Below are positions 24,975 through 33,712 of a DNA stretch of 64,000 nt, piece after piece. Under the pieces are notes generated by a model. It did no database searches and was not told the DNA's origin. It was given only the letters and a program-made list of their open reading frames with translations. The DNA is taken from assembly GCF_027497355.1 (NCBI RefSeq), contig NZ_CP114909.1, positions 1,488,001-1,552,000 of the forward strand, given 5' to 3'. The first letter of the stretch is position 1. Every line of letters starts with the position of its first letter. Source of the stretch: Micromonospora sp. WMMA1947 (lineage in GTDB: Bacteria > Actinomycetota > Actinomycetes > Mycobacteriales > Micromonosporaceae). A program made the translations under genes and the position numbers.

Positions 24975-25346
24975 ATGCTCACCCCCATCGCCTACGGGCT
25001 CGCCGTCGTCCTCAGCCTGTTCATCGTCCTGATCGGCGCACGCTTCCTCCTGGCTCCCCGAGCCGCCGCCGGCTACGGCGTCCCGGCCGCGGAGGGGACA
25101 GGAGATCCGGCGTACCTCACGGTCAAGGGGGTGCGTGACCTCACCTACGGCCTGGTCGGCCTCGCCCTGATCGCCTTCACCAGCGCCGACGCCGTCGCCT
25201 GGTTCATGCTCGTCGTCGCGCTGGCGCCGCTGGGCGACACCGTCATCGTGCTGCGGCACGGTGGTTCCCGGGCGGTTGCCTTCGGCGTCCACTTCGCCAC
25301 CGCCGTGGTCGTCCTCGTCAGCGCCGCCCTGCTGTTCGCGCTCTGA
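24975..25346 (+). CDS. DUF4267 small integral membrane protein
   Basis: A 123-residue protein with four transmembrane helices, about residues 5-26, 50-68, 70-88 and 98-121. It matches the DUF4267 family: an N-terminal LLAPRAAAGYGVP segment and a central VKGVRDLTYGLVGLAL stretch. Function is unknown; these proteins are often next to TetR regulators, as here. ATG at 24975 has CGGAAC upstream and lies 14 bp from the last operator site. Confidence 0.8.
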   Translation: MLTPIAYGLAVVLSLFIVLIGARFLLAPRAAAGYGVPAAEGTGDPAYLTVKGVRDLTYGLVGLALIAFTSADAVAWFMLVVALAPLGDTVIVLRHGGSRAVAFGVHFATAVVVLVSAALLFAL

Positions 25347-25441
25347 CCGGACCCACCGGTCCGCAGCGGTCGACTTTGGTCGCGGGCCCGGTCGCCCGAC
25401 GGCCGTATCGAAGGGCTGGATGGCTGCGGGACCGTGCGGGC

Positions 25442-26596
25442 ATGACGACCGAACCTCGGCGTGGGCGGCTGGTGCCGCCGATCGCGTTGCTGCTGCTCGC
25501 CCCGTGGACCGCCGAGTGCTCCTGGGGCGGCTTCACCCTCACCGGCATGCCGTTCGTCGTGCTGGTGCTCGCCCCGATGTACGGCGGAGCGGCGCTGCTG
25601 ATCCGCGAGACGGCCCGGCGGCTCGGGCTCGGCTGGCCGGGGATCGCGCTGCTCGCCGCCGCGTTCGGCGTGATCCAGGCCGGCCTGGTCGACCAGTCGC
25701 TGTTCAACCCCGGGTTCCTGGACGACACCGAGTTCGCCGGCACCCGGGCCGCTGCGGAGGCCACGCTGGTGCCCGGCCTCGGGTTCAGCGCCCGGCAGGC
25801 GGTCGACTACGTGGGCAACCACGTGGTGCTGACCATCTGCGCGCCGATCGCGCTCGTCGAGTCGTACCTCGGTGCGGGCCGCCGGGCGCGGCCCTGGCTG
25901 GGCCGACCAGGGCTGGTCGCGGCGGCGCTGCTCTGGCTCGGCGGCAGCCTGCTGGTGTTCGCCGACGACGGTGGCCGCAAGAACTTCCTGGCCTCGCCGG
26001 CCCAGTTGGCGTTCGCCACCGGCGTGGCGCTGGCCCTGATCGCCGCCGCCCTGCTCCGCCGTCGGCACGCCGGGCCCCCACCCGCCGCGCCAACGCACGC
26101 ACCGACGCCCGCCCGACCAACGCCCGCACCGACGTCCACCGAACCAACGCCCGTGCCGGCGTCCACCGAACCAATGCACGCCGGCCGATCCCGCACCGAA
26201 GCCGGCCCGCCCCGGCCGGTCTGGCCTGCCCTGGTCGTGGTGGGGGCGTACCTGGGTTCCGGGATAGCCCCGGGCCGGCCGGGAGTCGTACTCGCCCTCG
26301 CGCTCGCCGCGGTCGCCGCCGCCCTGCTCACGCGCTGGTCCCGTCGGCCCGGCTGGGGGCAGCGGCACGTACTCGCCACCGGCTCGGCCGGCCTGGTCGT
26401 CGCGGCCGCGCTCGCGTACACGGTGCCGACCTATGCCCCGGCGAGCCCGTCGGCGGCGCTGGTGGGTGACGTGGCGATCAGCGTGATCGTGTTGCTGCTC
26501 GTGGGCGGCGCGTGGTGGCGGGTCAGCGGGCGGGCAGCTCGGGACCGCCGTCGAGCAGCGGCGCCAGCAGGTCGCCCTCCTTCTCCACCCGCTTGA
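25442..26596 (+). CDS. Hypothetical polytopic membrane protein
   Basis: A 384-residue protein with roughly eight to nine hydrophobic segments. Residues ~225-262 form a hydrophilic Pro/Thr-rich linker with imperfect repeats (PTPAPTSTEP, PTPVPASTEP), splitting the protein into a five-helix half and a four-helix half. The first half contains polar residues in VDQSLFNPGFLDDTEF. I cannot name a family. ATG at 25442 (MTTEPRRGRL) is preferred over an upstream extension to 25376. The 3' end overlaps the convergent LigD polymerase gene by 74 bp. Confidence 0.7.
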   Translation: MTTEPRRGRLVPPIALLLLAPWTAECSWGGFTLTGMPFVVLVLAPMYGGAALLIRETARRLGLGWPGIALLAAAFGVIQAGLVDQSLFNPGFLDDTEFAGTRAAAEATLVPGLGFSARQAVDYVGNHVVLTICAPIALVESYLGAGRRARPWLGRPGLVAAALLWLGGSLLVFADDGGRKNFLASPAQLAFATGVALALIAAALLRRRHAGPPPAAPTHAPTPARPTPAPTSTEPTPVPASTEPMHAGRSRTEAGPPRPVWPALVVVGAYLGSGIAPGRPGVVLALALAAVAAALLTRWSRRPGWGQRHVLATGSAGLVVAAALAYTVPTYAPASPSAALVGDVAISVIVLLLVGGAWWRVSGRAARDRRRAAAPAGRPPSPPA

Positions 26597-27437
26597 GCAC
26601 CTCGCCCGCCGTGTACGGCCGCGTCGACGGCCGCTTCCCCGCCGCTCCGGCCTCCACCTCGTCCCAGGTCAGCGGCGTCGACACCGAGGGCACCGGCTGG
26701 GCCCGCAGCGAGTACGGCGCCACTGTCGTCTTCGCCGCGTTGTTCTGACTCCAGTCGATGAAGACCTTGCCGGGGCGCAGGTTCTTCGCCATCTTCGACA
26801 CGATCAGCTTCGGGTGTGCCTGCTCCAGCTCCTGCGCGATCCGCTTGGCGTAGTCGGAGACGATCTCGGCGTCCTGCGTGCCGGCGATCGGGCAGCAGAG
26901 CTGCATGCCCTTCTTCCCGGACGTCTTCGGGAGCGAAGAAATCCCGTCGGAAGCCAGCCGGTCGCGCATCAGCAACGCCACCTGGCAACACTGCTTGAGA
27001 GCGGCCGGGGCACCCGGGTCCAGGTCGACGACCATCATGTCCGGGTGTGTGCCGATCTTCCACTGAGGAGTGTGCAGTTCCAACGCGGCCAGGTTGGCCA
27101 GCCACACGAGCGTCGGCAATTCGTCGCAGACCACGTAGTCGATCGTCTCCCGCCCCTTCGTCGACCCGGGGGCGGGCAGGTTCTCGGTGCGTACCCAACC
27201 GGGGGTCGCGGCGGGTGCGTTCTTCTCGAAGAACGAGCCGCCGTCGACGCCGTTGGGGAACCGGATCCGGGTGAGCGCGCGGTCGCGCAGGTGCGGCAGC
27301 AGCACCGGGGCGATCCGGGTGTAGTAGTCGATCACCTCGCCCTTGGTGAAGCCGGCCTTCGGGAACAGCACCTTGTCCAGGTTGGACAGCTCCAGCGAGC
27401 GCCCCTCGACCTCGACCTTGAGCCGGTCAGCCGGCAT
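26523..27437 (-). CDS. ligD: NHEJ polymerase/primase, LigD PolDom type
   Basis: A 304-residue archaeo-eukaryotic-primase-fold polymerase acting in non-homologous end joining. It starts with VEGRSLELSNLDKVLFP and has FFEKNAP, the catalytic Asp pair in MVVDLDPG (about residues 134-141), KTSGKKGMQL and SWSP-like FIDWSQNN with NAAKTTVAPYSLRA near the C-terminus. In mycobacteria this domain is fused to a nuclease and a ligase; here it stands alone. ATG has GGAGG six bases upstream. The start overlaps the ligase gene by 11 bp, so both are co-translated. Confidence 0.9.
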   Translation of the reverse strand: MPADRLKVEVEGRSLELSNLDKVLFPKAGFTKGEVIDYYTRIAPVLLPHLRDRALTRIRFPNGVDGGSFFEKNAPAATPGWVRTENLPAPGSTKGRETIDYVVCDELPTLVWLANLAALELHTPQWKIGTHPDMMVVDLDPGAPAALKQCCQVALLMRDRLASDGISSLPKTSGKKGMQLCCPIAGTQDAEIVSDYAKRIAQELEQAHPKLIVSKMAKNLRPGKVFIDWSQNNAAKTTVAPYSLRAQPVPSVSTPLTWDEVEAGAAGKRPSTRPYTAGEVLKRVEKEGDLLAPLLDGGPELPAR

Positions 27438-28365
27438 CGTCGACCTCCTCGGGCGGCTTGTCCGGGCGCAGGCGCAGGATGCGCGGGAAGCGCAGCCGGC
27501 CGTCCGGCGTGCGCTGGCCGTACTTGACCTCCACCACGACTCGGGGAGTTACCCAGATCGCGCCCCGGGCATCCTCGCGCGGCACACCGGCGGCGAACGG
27601 CGTCGCCGGGGACCGCAGAGGTTCCAGTTCGCGCAGCAGTTCCCGTTCGATCGCCGCCCCGATGCCGCCGCCGACCCGCCCCCGGTAGATCAGCCGCCCG
27701 TCCGGGCCGGGCACGCCGACCAGCAGACCGCCGATGCGCCGCGCGCCCGGTCGCCAGCCGCCGACCACGAAGTCGCCGGTGACCTCCAGTTTGACCTTCA
27801 CCCAGTCCGGCGAGCGCACGCCGGGCCGGTAGAGCGAGTCGACCCGCTTGGCCATCACCCCCTCCAGCCCGTGCTCACCGGCCGCCGCGTAGGTGGCCGG
27901 GCCGTCGCCGAAGACCGGCGGCACCGCCCACCGGGCGGCGCCGAGCCCGAGCGACTCCAGCGCCGCCCGCCGCTCCCGCCACGGCCGGGCGGTCAGGTCC
28001 TCGCCGTCGAGCCGCAACAGGTCGAAGATCATGTACGTGACGGGTACGGTCGCCGCCAGCCGCGCCGCCTTGGCCGGGTTACGCACGTGCATCCGCTCGG
28101 CGAGCGCGGTGAACGACGGCTGCCCGTCGGTGAAGAGGACGACCTCGCCGTCGAGCAACGCGTCGTCGACCTGCTCGGCCAGGTTCAGCAGTTCCGGGTA
28201 GGCGGTGGTGATCTCGACGCCGGAGCGGGCGTAGAAGTGCCTGTCGCCGCGGGAGATGTCGGCGAGCGCGCGGACGCCGTCCCACTTGAACTCGTACGCC
28301 CAGGCGGCGCCGGCCGGGAGCTGCCCGGTCGTCGCGAGCATCGGCTTCAACGGCGCGCCGGGCAC
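27427..28365 (-). CDS. ATP-dependent DNA ligase (NHEJ type)
   Basis: A 312-residue ATP-dependent ligase with the nucleotidyltransferase core and an OB-fold. The adenylation motif is EFKWDGVRA, with Lys27 as the AMP acceptor. Motif III is YMIFDLLRLDG, motif IV GLEGVMAKR and motif V VKVKLEVTGDFVVGG. The C-terminal OB domain ends near ILRLRPDKPPEE. It seals breaks brought together by Ku. The start is uncertain: AGGAGGTG overlaps the GTG at 28365, so an internal start such as ATG at 28341 is possible. Divergent from ku. Confidence 0.88.
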   Translation of the reverse strand: MPGAPLKPMLATTGQLPAGAAWAYEFKWDGVRALADISRGDRHFYARSGVEITTAYPELLNLAEQVDDALLDGEVVLFTDGQPSFTALAERMHVRNPAKAARLAATVPVTYMIFDLLRLDGEDLTARPWRERRAALESLGLGAARWAVPPVFGDGPATYAAAGEHGLEGVMAKRVDSLYRPGVRSPDWVKVKLEVTGDFVVGGWRPGARRIGGLLVGVPGPDGRLIYRGRVGGGIGAAIERELLRELEPLRSPATPFAAGVPREDARGAIWVTPRVVVEVKYGQRTPDGRLRFPRILRLRPDKPPEEVDDAG

Positions 28366-28452
28366 CTCCTGACTGTAGTTGCGTAGCGAAGCGCGTGCGT
28401 CCCGTTCGATCGTTTGCGATTCTGGTGGTCAACCGGGGAGAGGAGCGCGGGT

Positions 28453-29445
28453 ATGCGGGCGATCTGGAAAGGAGCGGTGTCGTTCGGCCTGGTGTCGATC
28501 GGGGTGAAGGTCTACTCGGCCACCGAGGAGAAGGACATCCGTTTCCACCAGGTGCACCGTGAGGACGGCGGCCGCATCCGCTACAAGCGCACCTGCTCGG
28601 TCTGCGGCGAGGAGGTCACCTACGACGACATCGCCAAGGGGTACGACATCGGCGGCGGCGAGATGGTCATCCTCACCGACGAGGACTTCGCCGATCTGCC
28701 GTTGAGCACCTCGCACGCGATCGACGTGCTGGAGTTCGTACCGGCCGAGCAGGTCGACCCGATCCTCTACAACAAGGCGTACTTCCTGGAGCCGGAGGGC
28801 TCGGCGACGAAGCCGTACGTGCTGCTCCGCGACGCGCTGTCCGACTCGGAGCGGGTGGCGATCGTCAAGGTGGCGCTGCGCCAGCGGGAGCAGCTGGCCA
28901 CGCTGCGGGTCCGCGAGGGCGTCCTGCTGCTCAACACCATGCTGTGGCCGGACGAGATCCGCCGGCCCGACTTCAGCTTCCTGGACGAGGACCTGAAGGT
29001 ACGCCCGCCCGAGCTGGCCATGGCCAGCTCACTCATCGACTCGATGGCCGGGGAATTCGAGCCGGACGCGTTCACCGACGACTACCGGGCGGCGTTGCAG
29101 GAGGTCATCGACGCGAAGGTCGAGGGCCGCGAGGTGGTGCAGCCCGAGGAGGAAGAGGCCGCCCCCGCCGCCGCTGTGGACCTGATGGCCGCGCTGAAGG
29201 CGTCGGTCGAGCGGGCCCGGGCGGCCCGGGGCGAGGCGCCGTCCGGCGGTGGAGCCGAGCCGACCCCGATCTCGTCGGCCCGCTCCGCCAAGAAGGCCGC
29301 GAAGAAGGCGCCGGCGAAGAAGGCCGAACCGGCGAAGAAGACGGCGGCCAAGAAGACGCCCGCGAAGAAGACGGCGGCGAAGAAGGCCGAACCGGCGAAG
29401 AAGACCGCCGCCAAGAAGACGCCCGCGAAGAAGAAGAGCGCCTGA
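28453..29445 (+). CDS. ku: Ku DNA end-binding protein with lysine-rich tail
   Basis: A 330-residue bacterial Ku. The core (residues 1-~255) begins MRAIWKGAVSFGLVSIGVKV and has CSVCGEEV at about 48-55 and the arm region MLWPDEIRRPDF. The C-terminal ~60 residues are Ala/Lys/Pro repeats (KKTAAKKTPAK units), like histone H1 tails; such tails bind DNA and help Ku slide or bridge ends. GGAGAGGAG precedes the ATG. It is divergent from the ligase-polymerase pair, completing a minimal NHEJ set. Confidence 0.93.
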   Translation: MRAIWKGAVSFGLVSIGVKVYSATEEKDIRFHQVHREDGGRIRYKRTCSVCGEEVTYDDIAKGYDIGGGEMVILTDEDFADLPLSTSHAIDVLEFVPAEQVDPILYNKAYFLEPEGSATKPYVLLRDALSDSERVAIVKVALRQREQLATLRVREGVLLLNTMLWPDEIRRPDFSFLDEDLKVRPPELAMASSLIDSMAGEFEPDAFTDDYRAALQEVIDAKVEGREVVQPEEEEAAPAAAVDLMAALKASVERARAARGEAPSGGGAEPTPISSARSAKKAAKKAPAKKAEPAKKTAAKKTPAKKTAAKKAEPAKKTAAKKTPAKKKSA

Positions 29446-29458
29446 CGCGTACGGCGAA

Positions 29459-29486
29459 GGCCCCGCCCTCGACGGACGGCGGGGCC
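29459..29486. terminator. Terminator hairpin between ku and the F420 flavoprotein gene
   Basis: GGCCCCGCC (29459-29467) pairs with GGCGGGGCC (29478-29486) over a 10-base loop, between two convergent genes. Confidence 0.65.
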
Positions 29487-29494
29487 CGCGCCGC

Positions 29495-29887
29495 TCAGCC
29501 GCGGCCGAGCTTCTCGGTCGGGGTGACACGGACGATGACGCGTTCCTCGCCCGGTCGGCGCCAGGGGTAGGTGTCCTGGCCGAGGTACTTCTTCGCCATC
29601 CGGTCGATGTGCTCGTCGGCGCCCTCGGTGACGAACTCGACGGTGCCCTTGATCCACAGGGTGCGGTAGTCGTCGGCCTTGTCCGCCACCGACACCGCGA
29701 CCACCGGGTTGCGGGACATGTTCAGGTACTTCTGCCGGCCCTTGGCCGTGTTGAACACGACGTGCTCGCCGTCGGTGTCGACCCAGACCGGGGTGACGTG
29801 CGGGGTGCCGTCGGCCTCGATCGTCGCCACGTGCGCGAGCTGCGGCTCGCCGAGCAGGGCCAGGTCTTCTTCGCTGAGGATCGCCAT
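29495..29887 (-). CDS. PPOX-class F420-dependent oxidoreductase
   Basis: A 130-residue split-beta-barrel flavoprotein of the FDOR-B group that uses F420H2. Diagnostic parts are the N-terminal LGEPQLAHVATIEADGTPHVTPVWVDT, given here as HVATIEADGTPHVTPVW (about residues 19-35), the Lys/Arg segment AKGRQKYLNMSRNP that contacts the cofactor, and WIKGTVEFVTEG. The reduced substrate is unknown. ATG at 29887. Convergent with ku. Confidence 0.85.
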   Translation of the reverse strand: MAILSEEDLALLGEPQLAHVATIEADGTPHVTPVWVDTDGEHVVFNTAKGRQKYLNMSRNPVVAVSVADKADDYRTLWIKGTVEFVTEGADEHIDRMAKKYLGQDTYPWRRPGEERVIVRVTPTEKLGRG

Positions 29888-30043
29888 GGCCGGAACCTAC
29901 CCCGCGCGGTGCCCTTGTATCGGGCTTCGTGTCCGGATCGTGGTGGCCGTATGGGCACGCTGGGCCTCCGGGCGGGTACCGTGTGCGCTGGCCTCGGCGG
30001 CGGCCCGCCGGGGGCGCACCCACCCACCCTGCAGGGAGTCGAC

Positions 30044-30700
30044 GTGAGCGAGCGTGTGGAGAACCGGTCGGCGGGCCAGGCCCCGGCCACCAAGGCACAG
30101 CGGCGGCTGGCCGCCCAGCTGGCCGAGAAGAAGGCAGCCGAGGCGCGTCGTCGCCGGCAGTCGATCCTCGGCGCGGCGGTCGGCGTGCTCGCGGTGGTGG
30201 CCCTGGTCGGCGGCCTGGTGTGGCTGAACAGCGGGGACGACGACAAGGCGTCCACCGCCGGTTCCTCGGCCAGCCCGACCGCGCCGGCCGAGCCCAGCGC
30301 GCCCGCCCAGGAGCTGCCCGCCGACATCGACCCGGCGCTGAAGACCAAGCCGACCGTGCAGGCCGGCACCGGCGAGCTGAAGAAGCTCACCGTCACCACC
30401 CTCGTGAAGGGCACCGGGCCGGCGGTGAAGGCGGGTCAGAACATCACCACGAACTACGTGGGTGTCTTCTACAAGGACGGCAAGCAGTTCGACGCGTCCT
30501 GGGACAGTGGCCAGCCGGCCACCTTCCAAATCGGCGTGGGCCAGGTCATCAAGGGCTGGGACCAGGGCCTGGTCGGCGTGCCGGTGGGCAGCCGGGTCCA
30601 GCTGGACCTCCCGGCCGAGCTGGCGTACGGCAACGACGCCGCGGGCGGTCGTCCGGCCGGGCCGCTGCGCTTCGTCGTCGACGTGCTGGCTGCGCAGTAG
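30044..30700 (+). CDS. Membrane-anchored FKBP-type peptidyl-prolyl isomerase
   Basis: A 218-residue protein. A charged cytoplasmic N-terminus (residues 1-40) is followed by one transmembrane helix (about 41-62), a Ser/Pro/Ala linker and a C-terminal FKBP domain (about 130-217). Domain hallmarks are NYVGVFYKDGKQFDASWDSG, QVIKGWDQGL and LPAELAYGN. It probably assists protein folding on the outer face of the membrane. The GTG start has GGGAG six bases upstream. The fold and orientation are normal for actinobacterial secreted FKBPs. Confidence 0.9.
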   Translation: MSERVENRSAGQAPATKAQRRLAAQLAEKKAAEARRRRQSILGAAVGVLAVVALVGGLVWLNSGDDDKASTAGSSASPTAPAEPSAPAQELPADIDPALKTKPTVQAGTGELKKLTVTTLVKGTGPAVKAGQNITTNYVGVFYKDGKQFDASWDSGQPATFQIGVGQVIKGWDQGLVGVPVGSRVQLDLPAELAYGNDAAGGRPAGPLRFVVDVLAAQ

Positions 30701-30803
30701 ATCACTCCGGGCTTCCGTCCGGTCACCCAGCGGCAGTAGGTTCATGGTCACCACGGGCGGCACATCCGTCCGTGGTGATCTGCCCACCGACGCGGAGGTG
30801 CAC

Positions 30804-31697
30804 GTGGCGGCGCTGGACGAGGCCGGGGTGACCCGGCAGATGTGGACGCTCTACGAGCCGGTCCACGCGGTGACCTATTTCCACCCCCGTGCCCGGGCCG
30901 CGTTCGAGGCGGTCGGGCTGCGGGGCTACTGGCGCGGCTACTTCGCCGGACGGGCCGCGCCGCTCGGGCCGGTCGACGCGCCGGCGGTGACCGCGGCCTT
31001 CTTCAGCTTCGCGCCGGCCATGGTGGCCCGCGCGCTGCCGTCGGTGTGGCGCCTGGCCACCCCGGAGGAGGCGCTGCGGGCCCGGCTCACCGGTGGTGTG
31101 CAGGCGCTCGCCGAGTTCACCTACGAGCTGCCCGAGTCGCACCTGGTCGAGGCCGCCGACCTGCTGGAGGAGGCGGCCGGGCTGGTGGACACGGCCGGGC
31201 GGGTGCTCGGCGCGGTGAACGCCGCCCTGCCCCGGGGCGAGTACCCGCTGGCCCGCCTCTGGCAGGCCGCCGCGACGCTGCGCGAGCACCGCGGCGACGG
31301 CCACGTGGCGGCGCTGGTCACGACCGGGCTGGAACCGGTCGAGGTGGTGGCCTGGCGGTGCCGGGTCGACCAGTCCCGTGAGTTCCACCAGCCGGCCCGG
31401 GGCTGGACCGACGAGCAGTGGACCGCCGCCGAGCAGCGCCTGGTGGACAAGGGCTGGCTGACCGCCGACCTCGCCCCCACGCCGTACGCCACGGAGACGT
31501 TCCGCGCGGTCGAGGAGGCCACCGACCGGGCCGCGTCGGGACCGTGGCGGGCACTGGGCGCGGAGCGTACCGCCCGGTTGGCGGAGCTGCTGGAACCGAT
31601 CGCGACGCGCTGCCGCACGATCATCCCGGCCAAGGCGCCGATCGGTCTTCCGGCGCAGCGCGGCGCCGGCACGGACGCGGCGGCGCGGGCACGCTGA
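30804..31697 (+). CDS. SCO6745 family protein
   Basis: A 297-residue actinobacterial protein of the SCO6745 family, predicted to have a helix-turn-helix-like C-terminal part. The N-terminus has the family signature MWTLYEPVHAVTYF then AVGLRGYWRGYFAGRAAPLGPV. Its function is not known. GTG at 30804 has GGAGG five bases upstream. An ATG at 30744 is in frame, but a TAGGTT box at 30737-30742 would start the mRNA inside that extension. A HAD phosphatase gene follows after 106 bp. Confidence 0.78.
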   Translation: MAALDEAGVTRQMWTLYEPVHAVTYFHPRARAAFEAVGLRGYWRGYFAGRAAPLGPVDAPAVTAAFFSFAPAMVARALPSVWRLATPEEALRARLTGGVQALAEFTYELPESHLVEAADLLEEAAGLVDTAGRVLGAVNAALPRGEYPLARLWQAAATLREHRGDGHVAALVTTGLEPVEVVAWRCRVDQSREFHQPARGWTDEQWTAAEQRLVDKGWLTADLAPTPYATETFRAVEEATDRAASGPWRALGAERTARLAELLEPIATRCRTIIPAKAPIGLPAQRGAGTDAAARAR

Positions 31698-31803
31698 GCG
31701 GCACGCCGCCGATCCGGCACAACCCTCGGCGTGACCGTCACCCGGATCCGGGAAGGGGCGGCCGTTCCTGACGGGAGTGCGGCCCGTCCGGCAGGATGGT
31801 CAC

Positions 31804-32454
31804 GTGGTGGACGCGGTGCTCTTCGACCTGGACGGCGTGATCGTGGACTCCGAGCCGGTCTGGGAGGAGGTCCGGCGGGCGTACGTGGCGCAGCACGGCG
31901 GCGTCTGGCAGCCGGACACCCAGCGCCGGCTGATGGGGATGAGCACCGGCGAGTGGGCCGAGTACCTGAGCGGTGAGCTGGGCGTCGACAGGTCGCCCGA
32001 GCAGGTCGCCACCGAGGTGGTGACCGAGATGGCCCGCCGGTACGCGCAACACGTACCGCTGATCGACGACGCCGACGAGGTCGTGCGCCGCATCGCCGCG
32101 CGGTGGCCGCTCGGGCTGGCCAGTTCCTCACCGACCCGCCTGATCGCGGCGGCGCTCGACGCGACGCGCCTGGCCGGTTCGTTCGGCGCGACGCTGTCGA
32201 CGGAGGAGACCGCCCGGGGCAAGCCCGCGCCCGACGTGTGGCTCGCGGTGGCCGGGCGGCTCGGCGTCGACCCGGCCCGGTGCGTGGCGGTGGAGGACTC
32301 GTCGAACGGGGTCCGCTCGGCGGCCGCCGCCGGGTGCCGGGTGGTGGCGGTGCCGCACGGGTCGTATCCGCTCGATCCGGACGCGGAGGCGCTCGCGGCG
32401 GTGCTGCTCCCCTCGATCGGCGCGCTCACTCCCGCTGTGGTCGAGGGGTGTTGA
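31804..32454 (+). CDS. HAD family phosphatase (beta-phosphoglucomutase-like)
   Basis: A 216-residue HAD hydrolase. Motif I is FDLDGVIVDSEP (about residues 6-17), motif II LASSSP, the motif III lysine in ARGKPAPDVW, and motif IV VEDSSNGVRSAAAAG. The small helical cap places it with beta-phosphoglucomutase/sugar-phosphate phosphatases. The substrate is unknown. GTG at 31804 lies six bases after CAGGAT; the adjacent GTG at 31807 is equally possible. The TGA stop at 32452-32454 lies inside the first unit of a dimeric repeat. Confidence 0.85.
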   Translation: MVDAVLFDLDGVIVDSEPVWEEVRRAYVAQHGGVWQPDTQRRLMGMSTGEWAEYLSGELGVDRSPEQVATEVVTEMARRYAQHVPLIDDADEVVRRIAARWPLGLASSSPTRLIAAALDATRLAGSFGATLSTEETARGKPAPDVWLAVAGRLGVDPARCVAVEDSSNGVRSAAAAGCRVVAVPHGSYPLDPDAEALAAVLLPSIGALTPAVVEGC

Positions 32455-32500
32455 CAAGGGGCCCTTCCTCTACCTGAGGCGTTAACAGGGGGCCCTTCCT
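32450..32500 (+). repeat. 51-bp dimeric repeat element, copy 2
   Basis: Units GTTGACAAGGGGCCCTTCCT (32450-32469) and GTTAACAGGGGGCCCTTCCT (32481-32500) are separated by CTACCTGAGGC. Period (31 bp), unit length and spacer match the copy at 2805-2855, so the whole 51-bp dimer is the repeated object. The first unit supplies the stop codon of the HAD gene. Confidence 0.85.
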
Positions 32501-32518
32501 TGAATGATCGGAGGGCGG

Positions 32519-33532
32519 ATGAAGGCGATCGTGTACGAGCGCAGCGGGGACGCCTCGGTGCTCCAGGTGGTGGACCGGCCGGTGCCGGAACCCGGGCCGG
32601 GCGAGGTGCTGGTGCGGATGGCCGTGTCGGGGGTGAACCCGACCGACTGGAAGGCCCGCCAGGCGTGGCCGCTGCCGGCCGGCTGGCAGATCCCGCACCA
32701 GGACGGCGCCGGGGTGGTCGAGGCGGTCGGCGAGGGCGTGGACCAGACGCTCATCGGTGAGCGGGTCTGGGTGTGGGAGGCGGCGTGGCAGCGGCCGTGG
32801 GGCACTGCCGCCGAGTACACGCTGGTCCCGGTCCGGCACGCGGTGCCGCTCGGTCCTGCCTCGTTCGACCTGGGTGCGGCGCTCGGGATCCCGTTCATGA
32901 CCGCGCACCGCTGCCTGACCGCCGGTGAGTTCATGCCGGACAAGCTGCACGCGGGTGCGCTGAGCGACCACGTGGTGCTGGTGCAGGGTGGTGCGGGCGC
33001 GGTGGGCAACGCGGCGATCCAGCTCGCCCGATGGGCCGACGCCTGCGTGATCACCACGGTGAGCAGCCCGGAGAAGGCGCAGCTCGCGGCGGCGGCAGGG
33101 GCCAGCTTCGTGATCAACTATCGCGAGCAGGACGTGGTCGAGGAGGTCCGCAAGGTCGCGCCCGACGGGGTGCACACGATCGTCGAGGTCTCCGCCGCCC
33201 GCAACGCCGCCGCCGACGTACGGATGCTGCGCACCGGCGGGGCGGTCTGCGTGTACGCCGACGACGGCGGCGACGAGGTGACGTTGCCGATCCGGCCGCT
33301 GATGGCCCCGAACGCGCGCTGGCAGTTCGTGCTGATCTACACCGCGCCGAAGGTGGCGAAGGCGCAGGCGGTCACCGACATCGCGGCGGCGGTGGCGCAG
33401 GGCGCGATCCGGGTCGGCGAGGAGGCCGGCCTGCCGCTGCACCGGTATCCGCTGGTGGAGGCCGCTGCCGCGCAGCAGGCGGTGCAGGACGGCGTGGTGG
33501 GCAAGGTGCTGGTGAGCACCGCCGACGAGTAG
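32519..33532 (+). CDS. NADPH:quinone reductase-like oxidoreductase
   Basis: A 337-residue zinc-independent medium-chain reductase resembling quinone oxidoreductase/zeta-crystallin. It starts MKAIVYERSGDASVLQV, has GVNPTDWKAR in the catalytic domain and the nucleotide motif VQGGAGAVGNAAIQLARWA near residue 160, then the C-terminal VVGKVLVS. The electron acceptor is unknown. ATG at 32519 is the canonical family start with GGAGGG just upstream; 32504 is a weaker alternative. A dimeric repeat separates it from the HAD gene. Confidence 0.86.
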   Translation: MKAIVYERSGDASVLQVVDRPVPEPGPGEVLVRMAVSGVNPTDWKARQAWPLPAGWQIPHQDGAGVVEAVGEGVDQTLIGERVWVWEAAWQRPWGTAAEYTLVPVRHAVPLGPASFDLGAALGIPFMTAHRCLTAGEFMPDKLHAGALSDHVVLVQGGAGAVGNAAIQLARWADACVITTVSSPEKAQLAAAAGASFVINYREQDVVEEVRKVAPDGVHTIVEVSAARNAAADVRMLRTGGAVCVYADDGGDEVTLPIRPLMAPNARWQFVLIYTAPKVAKAQAVTDIAAAVAQGAIRVGEEAGLPLHRYPLVEAAAAQQAVQDGVVGKVLVSTADE

Positions 33533-33611
33533 GCGACCGGATTTCCCCGACAGCCGGACAGACGCGAACAAGTTTCGCAACAATGACGGTGCGGGTCACC
33601 CCGTAACGGAC

Positions 33612-33648
33612 GGGCGGCCCCGGCGCGGTGCGAACGCCGGGGCCGCCC
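33612..33648. terminator. Strong bidirectional terminator hairpin
   Basis: Perfect 14-bp stem GGGCGGCCCCGGCG/CGCCGGGGCCGCCC with a nine-base loop between the convergent quinone-reductase-like and acyl-CoA ligase genes. Confidence 0.8.
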
Positions 33649-33712
33649 TCTGGGAGGAATGTCCGTTGGGAACGCCTTCCTACCCGTGTAGGCGACGGTA
33701 CGCCGCGAAACG

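Noticed and set aside
26090-26200. Pro/Thr-rich repeats in the membrane protein as a mobile or regulatory repeat
   Set aside because: In-frame coding repeats forming a linker, not seen elsewhere in the window.
32450-32500. TTGACA in the dimeric repeat as a -35 promoter box
   Set aside because: It is part of the repeat consensus (GTTRASA), other copies have TTAACA or TTAAGA, and no -10 box at 16-18 bp is seen. The element follows stop codons.
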